NCBI GenBank assembly: GCA_019240125.1 | Contig: JAFAYW010000044.1 | Location: 1 to 33,760, forward strand | Length of the DNA: 33,760 nt | From: Alphaproteobacteria bacterium | GTDB lineage: Bacteria > Pseudomonadota > Alphaproteobacteria > ATCC43930 > CGMCC-115725 | Direction: 5' to 3' | Part shown: positions 1 through 8,734 of the stretch, piece by piece | How the letters are laid out: every line of letters begins with the position of its first letter | How positions within the stretch are numbered: position 1 is the first letter of the stretch | Made by a program: the position numbers and the translations under genes | Notes under the pieces: generated by a model | What the model saw: the letters and a program-made list of their open reading frames with translations, nothing else | Database searches by the model: none | What the model was told of the DNA's origin: nothing

Positions 1-1869
1 AAGCGCATCCAGAAGACCTACGGCGCGCGCGCGATCGGCGGCATTACCTCGTCACGCTGCACCAATGAGGAAACGTTCCTTGTGCAGAAGCTGGTGCGCG
101 CCGGCTTCGGCAACAACAACGTCGATACCTGCGCCCGGGTCTGTCACTCGCCCACCGGCTATGGACTCAGCAAGACCTTTGGCACCTCGGCCGGCACCCA
201 GGATTTCGACTCGGTCGAAGACGCCGACGTGATCATGGTGATCGGCGCCAACCCGACCGACGCGCATCCGGTGTTTGCCTCGCGCATGAAGAAGCGGCTG
301 CGCCAGGGCGCCAGGCTGATCGTCATCGATCCGCGCCGCACCGATCTGGTGCGCTCACCGCATATCGCGGCGCAGTACCACCTGCCGCTGCGTCCCGGCA
401 CCAATGTCGCGATGATGAACGCGCTGGCGCATGTCATCGTGACCGAACGGCTCATCAACGAGACGTTTGTGCGTGAGCGCTGCGACGCCGACGCCTATGC
501 GGAATGGGCGGCGTTTGTCGCGCGGCCTGAGAACAGCCCGGAGACCGCCGAGCATTATACCGGCGTCCCGTCGGCCGATATCCGCGCCGCGGCCCGGCTG
601 TATGCGACCGGTGGCAAGGCGGCCATCTATTATGGGCTCGGCGTCACCGAGCACAGCCAGGGCACAACGACTGTCATGGCCATGGCCAATCTGGCGATGG
701 CGACCGGCAATATCGGGCGGCGGGGTGTCGGGGTGAACCCGCTGCGCGGCCAGAACAACGTGCAGGGCGCCTGCGACATGGGGTCGTTCCCGCATGAGCT
801 GTCGGGGTATCGCCATATCTCCGACCCGACGACGCGCGCCCTGTTCGAGAAGGACTGGGGGGTGCATCTCGATGACGAGCCCGGGCTGCGCATCCCCAAC
901 ATGCTCGACGCGGCGGCCGATGGTTCGTTCCGCGGGCTCTACGTGCAGGGTGAGGACATCCTGCAATCCGATCCCGACACTCACCATGTCGCGGCCGGCC
1001 TGGCGGCGATGGAATGCGTCGTGGTGCAGGACCTGTTCCTGAACGAGACCGCCAATTACGCGCATGTCTTCCTGCCCGGCTCGACCTTCCTCGAAAAGGA
1101 CGGAACCTTCATCAACGCCGAGCGTCGTATCGGCCGGGTGCGCAAGGTTACCGCGCCCAAAAACGGCATGGCCGATTGGGAGATCACGGTGGCGATCGCG
1201 AAGGCGATGGGGATGGCGTGGCACTACAACCACCCCTCCGAGATCATGGACGAGATCGCGCGCCTGACGCCGACCTTTGCCGGTGTCTCCTACGCCAAGC
1301 TCGAGGAGATGTCGGTGCAATGGCCGTGCAACGACCGGGCGCCGGAGGGCACGCCGATCATGCATGTGCCCGGGTTTGTCCGCGGCAAGGGCAACTTCCT
1401 GGTCACCGAATATGTGCCGACGGATGAGAAGACCGGCCCGCGTTTCCCGCTCTTGCTGACCACCGGGCGCATCCTCAGCCAGTACAATGTCGGCGCGCAG
1501 ACCCGCCGCACCGAAAACGTCGTCTGGCACCAGGAAGACCGGCTCGAAATCCACCCGCATGACGCCGAACAGCGCGGCATCCGCGATGGCGATTGGGTAC
1601 GCCTCGCCAGCCGTGCCGGCGAGACCAGCCTGCGCGCGCTGATCGCCGAGCGGGTCGCGCCGGGTGTGGTCTACACGACGTTCCACCACCCCAACACCCA
1701 GGCCAACGTCATCACGACGGATTATTCCGACTGGGCCACAAATTGCCCGGAGTACAAGGTGACGGCGGTGCAGGTGTCACCGTCGAACGGCCCGACCGAT
1801 TGGCAGGAGAAATACGAGGCGCAAGCACGACGATCGCGACGGATTCTGCACGCCGAGGCGGCCGAGTGA
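1..1869 (+). CDS. fdsA: Formate dehydrogenase alpha subunit, C-terminal part (5' end outside window)
   Basis: The reading frame is open from base 1, so the start lies upstream; 622 residues are visible. This is the molybdopterin (bis-MGD) catalytic subunit that oxidises formate to CO2 and passes electrons towards NAD+. The visible part shows the molybdopterin oxidoreductase fold: a 'VDTCARVCHSPT' stretch near the window start, 'VIGANPTDAHP', 'IDPRRTDL', 'NPLRGQNNVQGACDMG', and a C-terminal dinucleotide-binding domain with 'PLLLTTGRILSQYN' and 'TTFHHPNTQANVIT'. The first two stretches are typical of the cytoplasmic NAD-dependent FdsA/FdhF group. The N-terminal iron-sulfur region and the active-site Cys/Sec lie outside the window. 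The next gene starts inside the last codons of this one, and fdsD follows, which matches the fdsGBACD order. Family assignment is firm; subgroup rests on sequence plus the following fdhD and fdsD. Confidence 0.95.
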   Translation, partial: KRIQKTYGARAIGGITSSRCTNEETFLVQKLVRAGFGNNNVDTCARVCHSPTGYGLSKTFGTSAGTQDFDSVEDADVIMVIGANPTDAHPVFASRMKKRLRQGARLIVIDPRRTDLVRSPHIAAQYHLPLRPGTNVAMMNALAHVIVTERLINETFVRERCDADAYAEWAAFVARPENSPETAEHYTGVPSADIRAAARLYATGGKAAIYYGLGVTEHSQGTTTVMAMANLAMATGNIGRRGVGVNPLRGQNNVQGACDMGSFPHELSGYRHISDPTTRALFEKDWGVHLDDEPGLRIPNMLDAAADGSFRGLYVQGEDILQSDPDTHHVAAGLAAMECVVVQDLFLNETANYAHVFLPGSTFLEKDGTFINAERRIGRVRKVTAPKNGMADWEITVAIAKAMGMAWHYNHPSEIMDEIARLTPTFAGVSYAKLEEMSVQWPCNDRAPEGTPIMHVPGFVRGKGNFLVTEYVPTDEKTGPRFPLLLTTGRILSQYNVGAQTRRTENVVWHQEDRLEIHPHDAEQRGIRDGDWVRLASRAGETSLRALIAERVAPGVVYTTFHHPNTQANVITTDYSDWATNCPEYKVTAVQVSPSNGPTDWQEKYEAQARRSRRILHAEAAE

Positions 1870-2696
1870 CACCAGCAATACCGTCGCCAATATACCGCGC
1901 CGAGCGCATCGCCTGGCGCGACCGCGAGCCCGTTGCCGGGGACCGTTTGATCCCAGAGGAGACAGCTATTGCGCTGACCTACAACCGGGTCACGCATGCG
2001 GTAATGATGGCAACCCCAGCCGATCTAGAGGACTTCGCTTTTGGTTTCAGTGTGACCGAAGGGATCATCGAGCAGCTGGAAGATATCGAGGCACTCGACA
2101 TCCAGGCCGCCGGGGCAGGCGTCGAATTGCGCATGTGGATCGCCGACACGCGTGGCGATGCGTTTTTTGACCGGCGCCGGCACCTGGCCGGGCCGACCGG
2201 GTGCGGCTTGTGCGGCATTGAAAGTCTCGATCAGGCGGTGCGCACTCCGCCGCGCGTCGAGAGCGAATTACGACTGCCGGCCGAGGCAATCCTGGCGGCT
2301 GTCCGCTGTCTGCCGAGCGCTCAGAACCTCAACCTGCAGACGCGCGCCGTACACGCCGCGGCGTTCTGGGAGCCGGGAAGGGGGCTCGTCGCGGTGCGGG
2401 AGGATGTCGGGCGGCATAACGCCCTCGACAAGCTGGCCGGCGCGCTGACGCGGTCCGGCATTCCCGCGGCGCGGGGTATCGTCCTGCTCACCAGCCGTGT
2501 CTCTGTCGAGATGGTGCAGAAAGCGGCAATGATCGGCGCACCCATCCTGGTCGCCGTGTCGGCACCCACAGGGCTGGCGCTACGAACGGCGCAGGCCGCC
2601 GGCATCACTCTCGCCGCGATCGCTCGCGACGACGGGTTCGAGCTGTTCAGCCACCCGCATCGCATCGAAATGAGGATTGCCGAGCATGTCGCCTGA
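1866..2696 (+). CDS. fdhD: Formate dehydrogenase accessory sulfurtransferase FdhD (FdsC)
   Basis: FdhD proteins take sulfur from a cysteine desulfurase and pass it to the molybdenum cofactor of formate dehydrogenase, which activates the enzyme. I chose the GTG at 1866 (276 residues) because it overlaps the fdsA stop (GTGA) and puts the first residues at the family's usual N-terminus; the frame is open further upstream, but that part lies within fdsA. The key CxxC is present as 'GCGLCG' (Cys113 and Cys116). Also typical are 'VTEGII' near residue 64, 'VREDVGRHNALDK' (cofactor-binding loop) and 'SRVSVEMVQKAAMIGAP'. Length is normal for the family. Translational coupling to fdsA and overlap with fdsD place it in one operon with them. 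Confidence 0.95.
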   Translation: MTPAIPSPIYRAERIAWRDREPVAGDRLIPEETAIALTYNRVTHAVMMATPADLEDFAFGFSVTEGIIEQLEDIEALDIQAAGAGVELRMWIADTRGDAFFDRRRHLAGPTGCGLCGIESLDQAVRTPPRVESELRLPAEAILAAVRCLPSAQNLNLQTRAVHAAAFWEPGRGLVAVREDVGRHNALDKLAGALTRSGIPAARGIVLLTSRVSVEMVQKAAMIGAPILVAVSAPTGLALRTAQAAGITLAAIARDDGFELFSHPHRIEMRIAEHVA

Positions 2697-2913
2697 CAAG
2701 CTTGTCTACATGGCAAACCAGATCAGCAAATTCTTCGCCAGCCAGGGCGAAGATAAAGCTGTGCCACTGATCGCCGATCATCTGCTGAAGTTTTGGGATC
2801 CTCGCATGCGCAAGGCACTCATTGCCTATCAGCGCGATAACGGCGCAGGTCTCGATCCCCTGGCGCTTCAGGCTGTCGCCACGCTGACCGTTCGGAGCGA
2901 GCCCGCGCTGTGA
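2686..2913 (+). CDS. fdsD: Formate dehydrogenase delta subunit
   Basis: A 75-residue protein beginning 'MSPDKLVYMANQISKFF' matches the small delta subunit found at the end of fdsGBACD operons, which is needed for activity or assembly of the NAD-linked enzyme. A typical middle motif is 'HLLKFWDPRMRKALIAY', followed by 'GLDPLALQAVATL'. The ATG at 2686 is preferred over the in-frame TTG at 2677 because a 'TGAGGA' ribosome-binding site lies nine bases upstream of it (2671-2676). The gene overlaps the end of fdhD by 11 bases. No metal-binding motif is visible; the family is structural or accessory. Confidence 0.9.
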   Translation: MSPDKLVYMANQISKFFASQGEDKAVPLIADHLLKFWDPRMRKALIAYQRDNGAGLDPLALQAVATLTVRSEPAL

Positions 2914-2918
2914 AGAGG

Positions 2919-2935
2919 CCAAGCGATCAGCTTGG
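2919..2935 (+). terminator. Possible weak terminator after fdsD
   Basis: A perfect 6-bp inverted repeat, CCAAGC-GATCA-GCTTGG, lies six bases after the fdsD stop and is followed by 'TTCGT'. The stem is short and the T-tract poor, so intrinsic termination would be weak. It marks the likely end of the fds operon. Confidence 0.3.
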
Positions 2936-3069
2936 TTCGTGCCCACGACGATGACGCGTGCGAACTTACACCTCTAGCCTTAACACCCACCGGCGTAACC
3001 ATCGCATCGTTTAATCAGCCCGCCTCGCCAGCCTTCGCGTGCCTTGGCCGAAATTTTGCTGGGACCTGT

Positions 3070-3094
3070 CCGCCGGGTCGTTTGTATCCGGCGG
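3070..3094 (+). repeat. Inverted repeat in the leader of the first binding-protein gene
   Basis: CCGCCGG (3070-3076) and CCGGCGG (3088-3094) are perfect inverted arms around an 11-base loop, 30 bases before the binding-protein start at 3125. It could be a leader hairpin or an operator. The 211-base gap 2914-3124 holds this and the short hairpin after fdsD; I see no clear sigma-70 promoter in it. Confidence 0.35.
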
Positions 3095-3124
3095 CCCCCA
3101 GACAAATTTCCAGGGCGGGTTTTA

Positions 3125-4921
3125 ATGAACGAGCAAGCCCTGCGTAGCCTGATCGCGGCAGTCAAAACAGGCCGGCTCGACCGGCGCCAGTTCATACGGC
3201 GTCTCGCTGCTTTCGGCCTATCGGCACCCTTCGCCAATCTTCTGTTGATGCATGCAGGCGCGGCACAAACGCCGATGCCACCCGCCTACAAGCCGACCAA
3301 AGCCGGTGGCGGCGGCATCCTCAAGATACTGTCATGGCAAGGCCCGACGCTGCTTAATCCGCATTTCGCGGTCGGCACCAAGGATCAGGAGGGCTCGCGA
3401 CTATTTTACGAGCCACTCGCCGCCTGGGACGCGGAAGGCAATATGGTGCCCATTCTCGCGGCGGAACTTCCCAGTACCGAGGATGGCGGCGTCGCGGCCG
3501 ATGGTCGATCCGTTACCTGGAAGCTGAAGCGCGACGTGCAGTGGCATGACGGTCAACCCTTCACTGCTGACGACGTCGTGTTTAATTGGGAATACGCCGT
3601 CGATCCGGCGACCGCGGCCACGACACTCGGCACCTATCGCGACATCAAGGTCGAAAAACTCGACGATTTTACGGTCCGGGTAAATTTCGCGAAACCGACA
3701 CCATACTGGGCTGACGCATTTGTCGGGCAGCGGGGGCTGATTATCCCAAAGCACCTCTTCTCACAATTTAAGGGCGCTACCTCGCGCGATGCGCCGACCA
3801 ATCTGAAACCCGTCGGCACCGGCCCTTATAAGTTTGTCGATTTCGTGCCCGCCGATCTGGTGAAGGGCGCCCGCTTTGAGAAATACCACGAGCCGAATCG
3901 GCCCTACTTCGATGGTTTCGAGCTGAAAGGCGGTGGAGATGCCGTCTCGGCGGCGCGTGCGGTGGTCCAGACCGGCGAATACGATTTCGCGCAGAACATG
4001 CAGGTCGAAGATGAAATATTGCGCCGCCTGGAAAGCGGCCCGAATGCACAGGGCAAAATCGTCATTATCTCGAGTGGCGCCATCGAGCATATCCAGCTCA
4101 ACGCTACCGACCCCTGGACTGACGTCGATGGCGAGAAATCGAGCATCAAGACAAAGAACCCGCTGCTGAGCGATCCGGCGGTGACGCAAGCATTGACCGT
4201 GCTTGTCGACCGCAAGGGCATTCAGGATTTCATTTATGGGCGCACCGGTATGGCGACCGGAAATGTGCTGAACAATCCACCCCGTTATGTGTCGAAGAAC
4301 ACGAAATGGGAGTTCAACATCGAGAGGGCGAACCAGGCGCTAGACGCGGGTGGGTGGAAGCGCGGCGGTGACGGTATCCGCATCAAGGATGGTAAGCGCC
4401 TGAAGTTGGTGTTTCACACCTCGATTAACGGTCCGCGCCAGAAGACGCAGGCGATCGTCAAACAGGCTTGCCAGAAGGCGGGGATTGAAATTGAGATCAA
4501 GGCCACGGTGGCGTCGGTCTATTTCGCCTCGGATGTCGCAAACCCCGATATCTCGCGCAAATTTCCCGCCGATCTGCAGATGTCGACGGTCAACATGCTA
4601 TCGCCCGATCCGGAAGCTTTCATGCGGCAATGGCTGTCCTGGGAGGTCGCGCAGAAATCCAACAAATGGCAAGGCCTGAATACCACGCGGTGGCAGAACC
4701 CGGATTATGACGCGGCCTATCGCGAAGCCGAGGCTGAACTCGACCCGGTCAGGCGTGCCGCGTTGTTCATCAAGATGAACGACCTCATCGTAAACGCGAC
4801 GATCGAGATTCCGGTCGTGTACCGGCCGAATGTGCATGCCGTCGCGAACAAGCTGGTGAGCTACCTTAGCGGCTGGGACTGCGTCTTCTATGCCTTCAAG
4901 GACTGGTATCGCGAGACGTGA
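3125..4921 (+). CDS. ABC transporter substrate-binding protein, peptide/opine type (family 5), copy 1
   Basis: A 598-residue periplasmic binding protein of the SBP_bac_5 (DppA/OppA-like) family, which captures a solute and delivers it to the membrane permeases. The N-terminus carries a Tat export signal: 'DRRQFIRRLAAFGL' (Arg20-Arg21), a hydrophobic stretch to about residue 42, then 'HAGAAQT'. Family landmarks follow: 'FYEPLAAWDAEGNMVPILA', 'VTWKLKRDVQWHDGQPFTADDVVFNW' in two consecutive parts, and 'PVGTGPYKF'. The ATG at 3125 is chosen because the signal peptide begins there; the frame is open upstream to 3044. It is the first gene of the long transporter locus, 41 bases before its permease. 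The ligand cannot be read from sequence; the length is at the large end for peptide binders, and opines, peptides or sugar oligomers are all possible. Confidence 0.9.
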   Translation: MNEQALRSLIAAVKTGRLDRRQFIRRLAAFGLSAPFANLLLMHAGAAQTPMPPAYKPTKAGGGGILKILSWQGPTLLNPHFAVGTKDQEGSRLFYEPLAAWDAEGNMVPILAAELPSTEDGGVAADGRSVTWKLKRDVQWHDGQPFTADDVVFNWEYAVDPATAATTLGTYRDIKVEKLDDFTVRVNFAKPTPYWADAFVGQRGLIIPKHLFSQFKGATSRDAPTNLKPVGTGPYKFVDFVPADLVKGARFEKYHEPNRPYFDGFELKGGGDAVSAARAVVQTGEYDFAQNMQVEDEILRRLESGPNAQGKIVIISSGAIEHIQLNATDPWTDVDGEKSSIKTKNPLLSDPAVTQALTVLVDRKGIQDFIYGRTGMATGNVLNNPPRYVSKNTKWEFNIERANQALDAGGWKRGGDGIRIKDGKRLKLVFHTSINGPRQKTQAIVKQACQKAGIEIEIKATVASVYFASDVANPDISRKFPADLQMSTVNMLSPDPEAFMRQWLSWEVAQKSNKWQGLNTTRWQNPDYDAAYREAEAELDPVRRAALFIKMNDLIVNATIEIPVVYRPNVHAVANKLVSYLSGWDCVFYAFKDWYRET

Positions 4922-4962
4922 CCGCGCCGCGATATGCATAGAGCGCTCGCTCGCGGGTCACG

Positions 4963-5922
4963 ATGAGCCGCTACATCATCCGCCGGTTGCTGATCGCGGT
5001 GCCGAGCCTGTTCGGGATCAGCCTTGTCTTGTTCACGATCCTGGCGCTGGCGCCCGGTGACCCGTTTCAGGATCTCGCCAGCAATCCGAATGTGCCGCCT
5101 GAAGTCGCGGCCGCATTGCGGGTTGAGTTTGGTCTCGACGACCCCGTCATGCTGCGCTACTGGCATTGGCTGGTGGCGATGCTGCACGGCAATTGGGGCT
5201 TTTCCTTTGTCAGCCGCGTCAATGTCGACACGCTGATCCTGCAGCGCCTGCCTGCAACTCTCTTCGTGATCGGTTCGGCGCAAATCCTGGCGCTACTCGT
5301 CGCGATGCCGGTGGGGGTATTGGCTGCGGCACGACCCTACTCGGCGTTCGATCAGATCGCCAACACGCTGGCCTTTGTCGGGTTTTCGCTGCCGACATTT
5401 TTTACCGGCATTCTGTTCATCCTGTTCTTCAGCATTCATCTCAACCTGCTGCCGTTTGTCTTTCGCAGCGATCTCAGTTCTACCGGAATTCGCTGGTACA
5501 TCGAGGAGGCACGGCAGGCGGCGATGCCGGTCATGGTCCTGGGCCTGTTCCAGGGAGCGGTGTGGACGCGTTACGTGCGCGCCGCCGTGCTCGAGGTAAT
5601 CCGCCTCGATTACGTCATGACGGCGCGTGCCAAGGGGTTGAGCGAAGCCACGGTCATCACCCGGCACGTCGTGCGCAACGCTCTGATCCCGGTGGTGACA
5701 CTGGTGGCGTTGCAGATGCCGACTTTGTTCGGCGGTGCGATCGTCACCGAGCAGATTTTCAGAGTGCCCGGCATCGGCTCATTGCTGATCAGCGCGATCC
5801 TGGCGAACGACACGCCGGTGATCATGGCGGTGACCTTTGTCTTCGCGTGCCTCGTGATCCTGTTCAACCTGGTGGCCGATATCCTGTATGGCTGGCTCGA
5901 CCCTCGAATCGCCTATCGTTAG
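4963..5922 (+). CDS. ABC transporter permease, DppB type, copy 1
   Basis: A 319-residue inner-membrane permease of the DppB/OppB family, one half of the translocation channel. It opens with the family's typical 'MSRYIIRRLLIAVPSLFGISL' segment (first transmembrane helix, followed by 'LAPGDPF'), has 'GLDDPVMLRYWHWL' in the periplasmic loop, and the cytoplasmic EAA-type loop 'DYVMTARAKGLSE', which docks to the ATPase. 'LFGGAIVTEQIFRVPGIG' near the C-terminus is also characteristic, and it ends 'GWLDPRIAYR'. It overlaps the next permease by 35 bases. Confidence 0.93.
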   Translation: MSRYIIRRLLIAVPSLFGISLVLFTILALAPGDPFQDLASNPNVPPEVAAALRVEFGLDDPVMLRYWHWLVAMLHGNWGFSFVSRVNVDTLILQRLPATLFVIGSAQILALLVAMPVGVLAAARPYSAFDQIANTLAFVGFSLPTFFTGILFILFFSIHLNLLPFVFRSDLSSTGIRWYIEEARQAAMPVMVLGLFQGAVWTRYVRAAVLEVIRLDYVMTARAKGLSEATVITRHVVRNALIPVVTLVALQMPTLFGGAIVTEQIFRVPGIGSLLISAILANDTPVIMAVTFVFACLVILFNLVADILYGWLDPRIAYR

Positions 5923-6829
5923 CGGTGCGCCGGCGGCGCGCTCGCGGGCTGGACGCAGCTCGCTGCTCGGCGAGACGTGGCGGCGCTTTCGCCGCCACCC
6001 GATGGCTATGGCCGGGCTGGTGATCCTGGTGCTGATGAGCCTCGGTGTGGCGTTTGGGCCGTTGCTGTGGCACCTTCCGATCAACGAGATCGACTTTGGC
6101 GCGCGCCTCGCCCCGCCCTCCTGGCAGCATCCGTTTGGTACGGACGATCTCGGCCAGGATTTGCTGTCCCGCATGCTTTATGGCGGCCGCATCTCGCTGG
6201 CAGTCGGCATCTCCGCGATGCTGATGGCGGTGGGGGTCGGTTTGTTGATCGGCGTGATCGCCGGCATATCGCCCGGCTTTGTTGATCTCGGGCTGATGTG
6301 GCTGACCGATTTGTTTCTGTCTTTGCCGCAGCTCCCCTTGCTGCTGCTGATCATCTACATGTTCGGACAGAAACTGAAGGCTCTGGTCGGCGACGAACTC
6401 GGTGTCTTCATCCTGATCGTCGGCGTAATCGGCGCGTTCCGCTGGATGCCAGTGGCGCGTCTGGTACGGGCGCAGTTCCTTTCGTTTCGCGAGAAAGAAT
6501 TTGTCGAGGCCGCGCGTTCGGTTGGCACCACTGAACTGCGCCTGGTGCTGCGGCATCTACTGCCCAACTCGCTGGGTCCGGTGATTGTCGCTGGCACGAT
6601 TGATATCGCGGCGGCGATCATCGCCGAATCGACGCTGTCGTTTCTCGGGCTCGGTTTTCCACCGGACATTCCGACCTGGGGCAGGATCCTTTACGACGCT
6701 AAGGACTACCTCGACATCGCACCGCACTGGGCGATGTTTCCCGGCATCGCGATCCTCCTGACCGTGCTGTCCATCAACTTCATCGGCGACGGCCTGCGCG
6801 ACGCCCTCGATTCGCGGACGATCATGTAG
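5888..6829 (+). CDS. ABC transporter permease, DppC type, copy 1
   Basis: A 313-residue DppC/OppC-type permease. It starts inside the end of the upstream permease gene, so translation is probably coupled. The N-terminus has the family's cytoplasmic 'ETWRRFRRHPMAMAGLVIL' lead into helix 1, then 'HPFGTDDLGQDLLSRMLYGGRISL', the strongest signature of this family. The ATPase-docking loop is 'FVEAARSVGTTELR', and 'LGFPPDIPTWGRIL' lies near the end. It pairs with the permease at 4963. No ATPase gene directly follows; the next gene is a second binding protein. Confidence 0.93.
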   Translation: MAGSTLESPIVSGAPAARSRAGRSSLLGETWRRFRRHPMAMAGLVILVLMSLGVAFGPLLWHLPINEIDFGARLAPPSWQHPFGTDDLGQDLLSRMLYGGRISLAVGISAMLMAVGVGLLIGVIAGISPGFVDLGLMWLTDLFLSLPQLPLLLLIIYMFGQKLKALVGDELGVFILIVGVIGAFRWMPVARLVRAQFLSFREKEFVEAARSVGTTELRLVLRHLLPNSLGPVIVAGTIDIAAAIIAESTLSFLGLGFPPDIPTWGRILYDAKDYLDIAPHWAMFPGIAILLTVLSINFIGDGLRDALDSRTIM

Positions 6830-6950
6830 CCCGCTGAAGAGCGCTCGGCACGCTTCGTGCAACGTGTCGGCTGAATAATCTGAATCCCGGGGACGGAGGC
6901 GCCACACCATGAAGACGGTGAGCGATTGAGTGGTGCCGGGGGGTTAAAGA

Positions 6951-8522
6951 ATGACGGGTGCCGTCTGGAACAGACGCGATTTTATGCGGGCCGCCGGCGT
7001 GCTTGCGGTGACGCCGCTTTCCGCCGGCTGGCTGCGTGAGGCCAAGGCCGACAGCAACGGCACATTGACCGTCGCGATCTCCGACAATCCGCTGACCTGC
7101 GATCCGATCAACATGGCGAGCCACGACACCGAGATCCTGTCGCAGGTGATCTACGAAAATCTGGTTGACGTCACGGTCGACGGTGACATGCGGCCACAAC
7201 TCGCGAAGGCAATGCCGACGGTGTCCGATGACAAGCTGACCTACAGCTTCGAATTGCGGGACGACGTCTTTTTTCAGGATGGGCAGAAGCTGACTGCTGA
7301 TGACGTCAAATACAGCTTCGAATACATGCTCGATCCGGCCCATAAAGCCGGAAGGCGCCCCGTCTTCAGCCGTCTGTCGCATGTCGAAATCGACAGCCCG
7401 ACCAAATTGCGAGTGATCCTTAAGGAGCCGTTCTCGCCTTGGCTGTACTTTATGTACAAGCATATGGGCATCTACCCGAAAGGATCGCGCGAGAAATACG
7501 GCGAGGATTACTTCAAGCTAACTCCGAAGAATGTGGGCACCGGCGTCGGCATCTTCGAGGAATGGCGGCCGAACGATTACGTCAGCTTTGTCCGCAACCC
7601 CAACTACCGCGAGAAGGGCAAGCCAGCATGGGAGCGGTTGGTTGTGCGTATCGTGCCGGAAGATGCCTCCCGCGTTGCCTATCTGCTCGGCGGTCAGGCC
7701 GACATCATTGGCGCGCCGCCGCCACGCGACTTTGCCCGCTTGAAGACGCGCCCGCACATCAAAGGTGAGACGCTCGCCACCTTCGGCGGCTGGAGCGTCT
7801 TCATGATGAACAGCATCAAGCCCCCCTTTGACGACAAGAATTTTCGTCTCGCGATGGCACACGCGGTGGATCGGAAGACGATCTGCGAGAAGATTTACTA
7901 CGGGCTGGTCGAGCGATCCGGCATCCCGGCGCCCGCGTCGAGTTGGTGGTACGACAAGGCGGCCGACGATCTCGTCCCCTACGATCCCGACAAGGCCAAG
8001 ACCTATTTGAAGCAGTCGACATACGCCGACGCCGCAAAGTTTGACCTGCTCTATAGTTCGACACCGTACCTTCTCGATGTGAAGGATTGCGTCGTCTTCA
8101 TCCAGTCGGAACTGGCTAAGATCGGTGTCACGGTGAACTTGACGACTGCCGACAATGCCGTCGTGCAGGACGCATTTGCGCGCGGCAATTTCACCGCGTT
8201 GTACCGCAACATCATGTCGCCGGGCGAAGCGACTTACTTCATCACCTCGTCCTTCACGCCCGACCAGTATATGACGAAATCAAGCAATTACACCAATCCA
8301 AAGATCGACGAGATGCTGAAGGTGATCTTCCGCCTCGACCCAAACGATCGCGAGAAACTTAAGCCGATCTATTCCGAGATGTGGAAATTGCTGGCTGAAG
8401 AGTCGCCGCATGTGTGGGTCGGGTATTTCAACGCGACCAATCTGTGGCGCGACCGTGTCCAGAATTTCAAGCCGAGCCGCGGTCTCACCATCAACGTCAA
8501 CGACATCAAACTGGGCGCCTGA
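6951..8522 (+). CDS. ABC transporter substrate-binding protein, peptide/opine type (family 5), copy 2
   Basis: A 523-residue SBP_bac_5 family protein, distinct in sequence from the copy at 3125. The N-terminus is a Tat signal, 'NRRDFMRAAGVLAV' (Arg8-Arg9), with likely cleavage near 'REAKADS'. Family markers are 'YENLVDVTVDGDMRPQLA', 'YSFELRDDVFFQDGQKLTADD', 'VGTGVGIFEEW' and 'HAVDRKTICEKIYYG'. The 121-base gap before it contains no recognisable promoter, so read-through from the first set is possible. A palindromic repeat separates it from its permease at 8735. Ligand unknown. Confidence 0.9.
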   Translation: MTGAVWNRRDFMRAAGVLAVTPLSAGWLREAKADSNGTLTVAISDNPLTCDPINMASHDTEILSQVIYENLVDVTVDGDMRPQLAKAMPTVSDDKLTYSFELRDDVFFQDGQKLTADDVKYSFEYMLDPAHKAGRRPVFSRLSHVEIDSPTKLRVILKEPFSPWLYFMYKHMGIYPKGSREKYGEDYFKLTPKNVGTGVGIFEEWRPNDYVSFVRNPNYREKGKPAWERLVVRIVPEDASRVAYLLGGQADIIGAPPPRDFARLKTRPHIKGETLATFGGWSVFMMNSIKPPFDDKNFRLAMAHAVDRKTICEKIYYGLVERSGIPAPASSWWYDKAADDLVPYDPDKAKTYLKQSTYADAAKFDLLYSSTPYLLDVKDCVVFIQSELAKIGVTVNLTTADNAVVQDAFARGNFTALYRNIMSPGEATYFITSSFTPDQYMTKSSNYTNPKIDEMLKVIFRLDPNDREKLKPIYSEMWKLLAEESPHVWVGYFNATNLWRDRVQNFKPSRGLTINVNDIKLGA

Positions 8523-8552
8523 TCGGTGGCGACCTGCACCACCCACCTCCGT

Positions 8553-8688
8553 GTCGTCCCTGCGAAAGTAGGGACCCACCGTGTTAACGCACCCACGCTA
8601 TCCGGCATCGCGCCGCTCTTTGGGCTCGGTGCAATTCCTACAGCATCTTGCCAGTGGAACTGTGGGTCCCTGCTTTCGCAGGGACGAC
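8553..8688. repeat. REP/MITE-like palindromic repeat, copy 1
   Basis: Two 27-base arms (8553-8579 and 8662-8688) are reverse complements with one mismatch, separated by 82 bases. Each arm is itself a hairpin: GTCCCT and AGGGAC around a short loop. The arm core 'GTCGTCCCTGCG' and the 'GGGACCCAC' boundary recur in the copy at 31680-31758. It lies inside the transporter operon, between the second binding protein and its permease, where such elements often stabilise upstream mRNA or reduce downstream expression. Translations across it give the well-known spurious peptide 'VPAKAGTH'. Confidence 0.85.
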
Positions 8689-8734
8689 AACAGGGAGTGC
8701 CGCAAGGGGGCGTATGTAAAGCGCGGGGCGCGCC

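Noticed and set aside
355..1689. A 444-codon minus-strand frame opposite fdsA
   Set aside because: It is the antisense shadow of a clearly conserved gene and shows no domain of its own.
2932..3147. A 71-codon plus-strand frame between fdsD and the first binding protein
   Set aside because: No ribosome-binding site or domain is visible, and it runs into the true start region of the binding protein.
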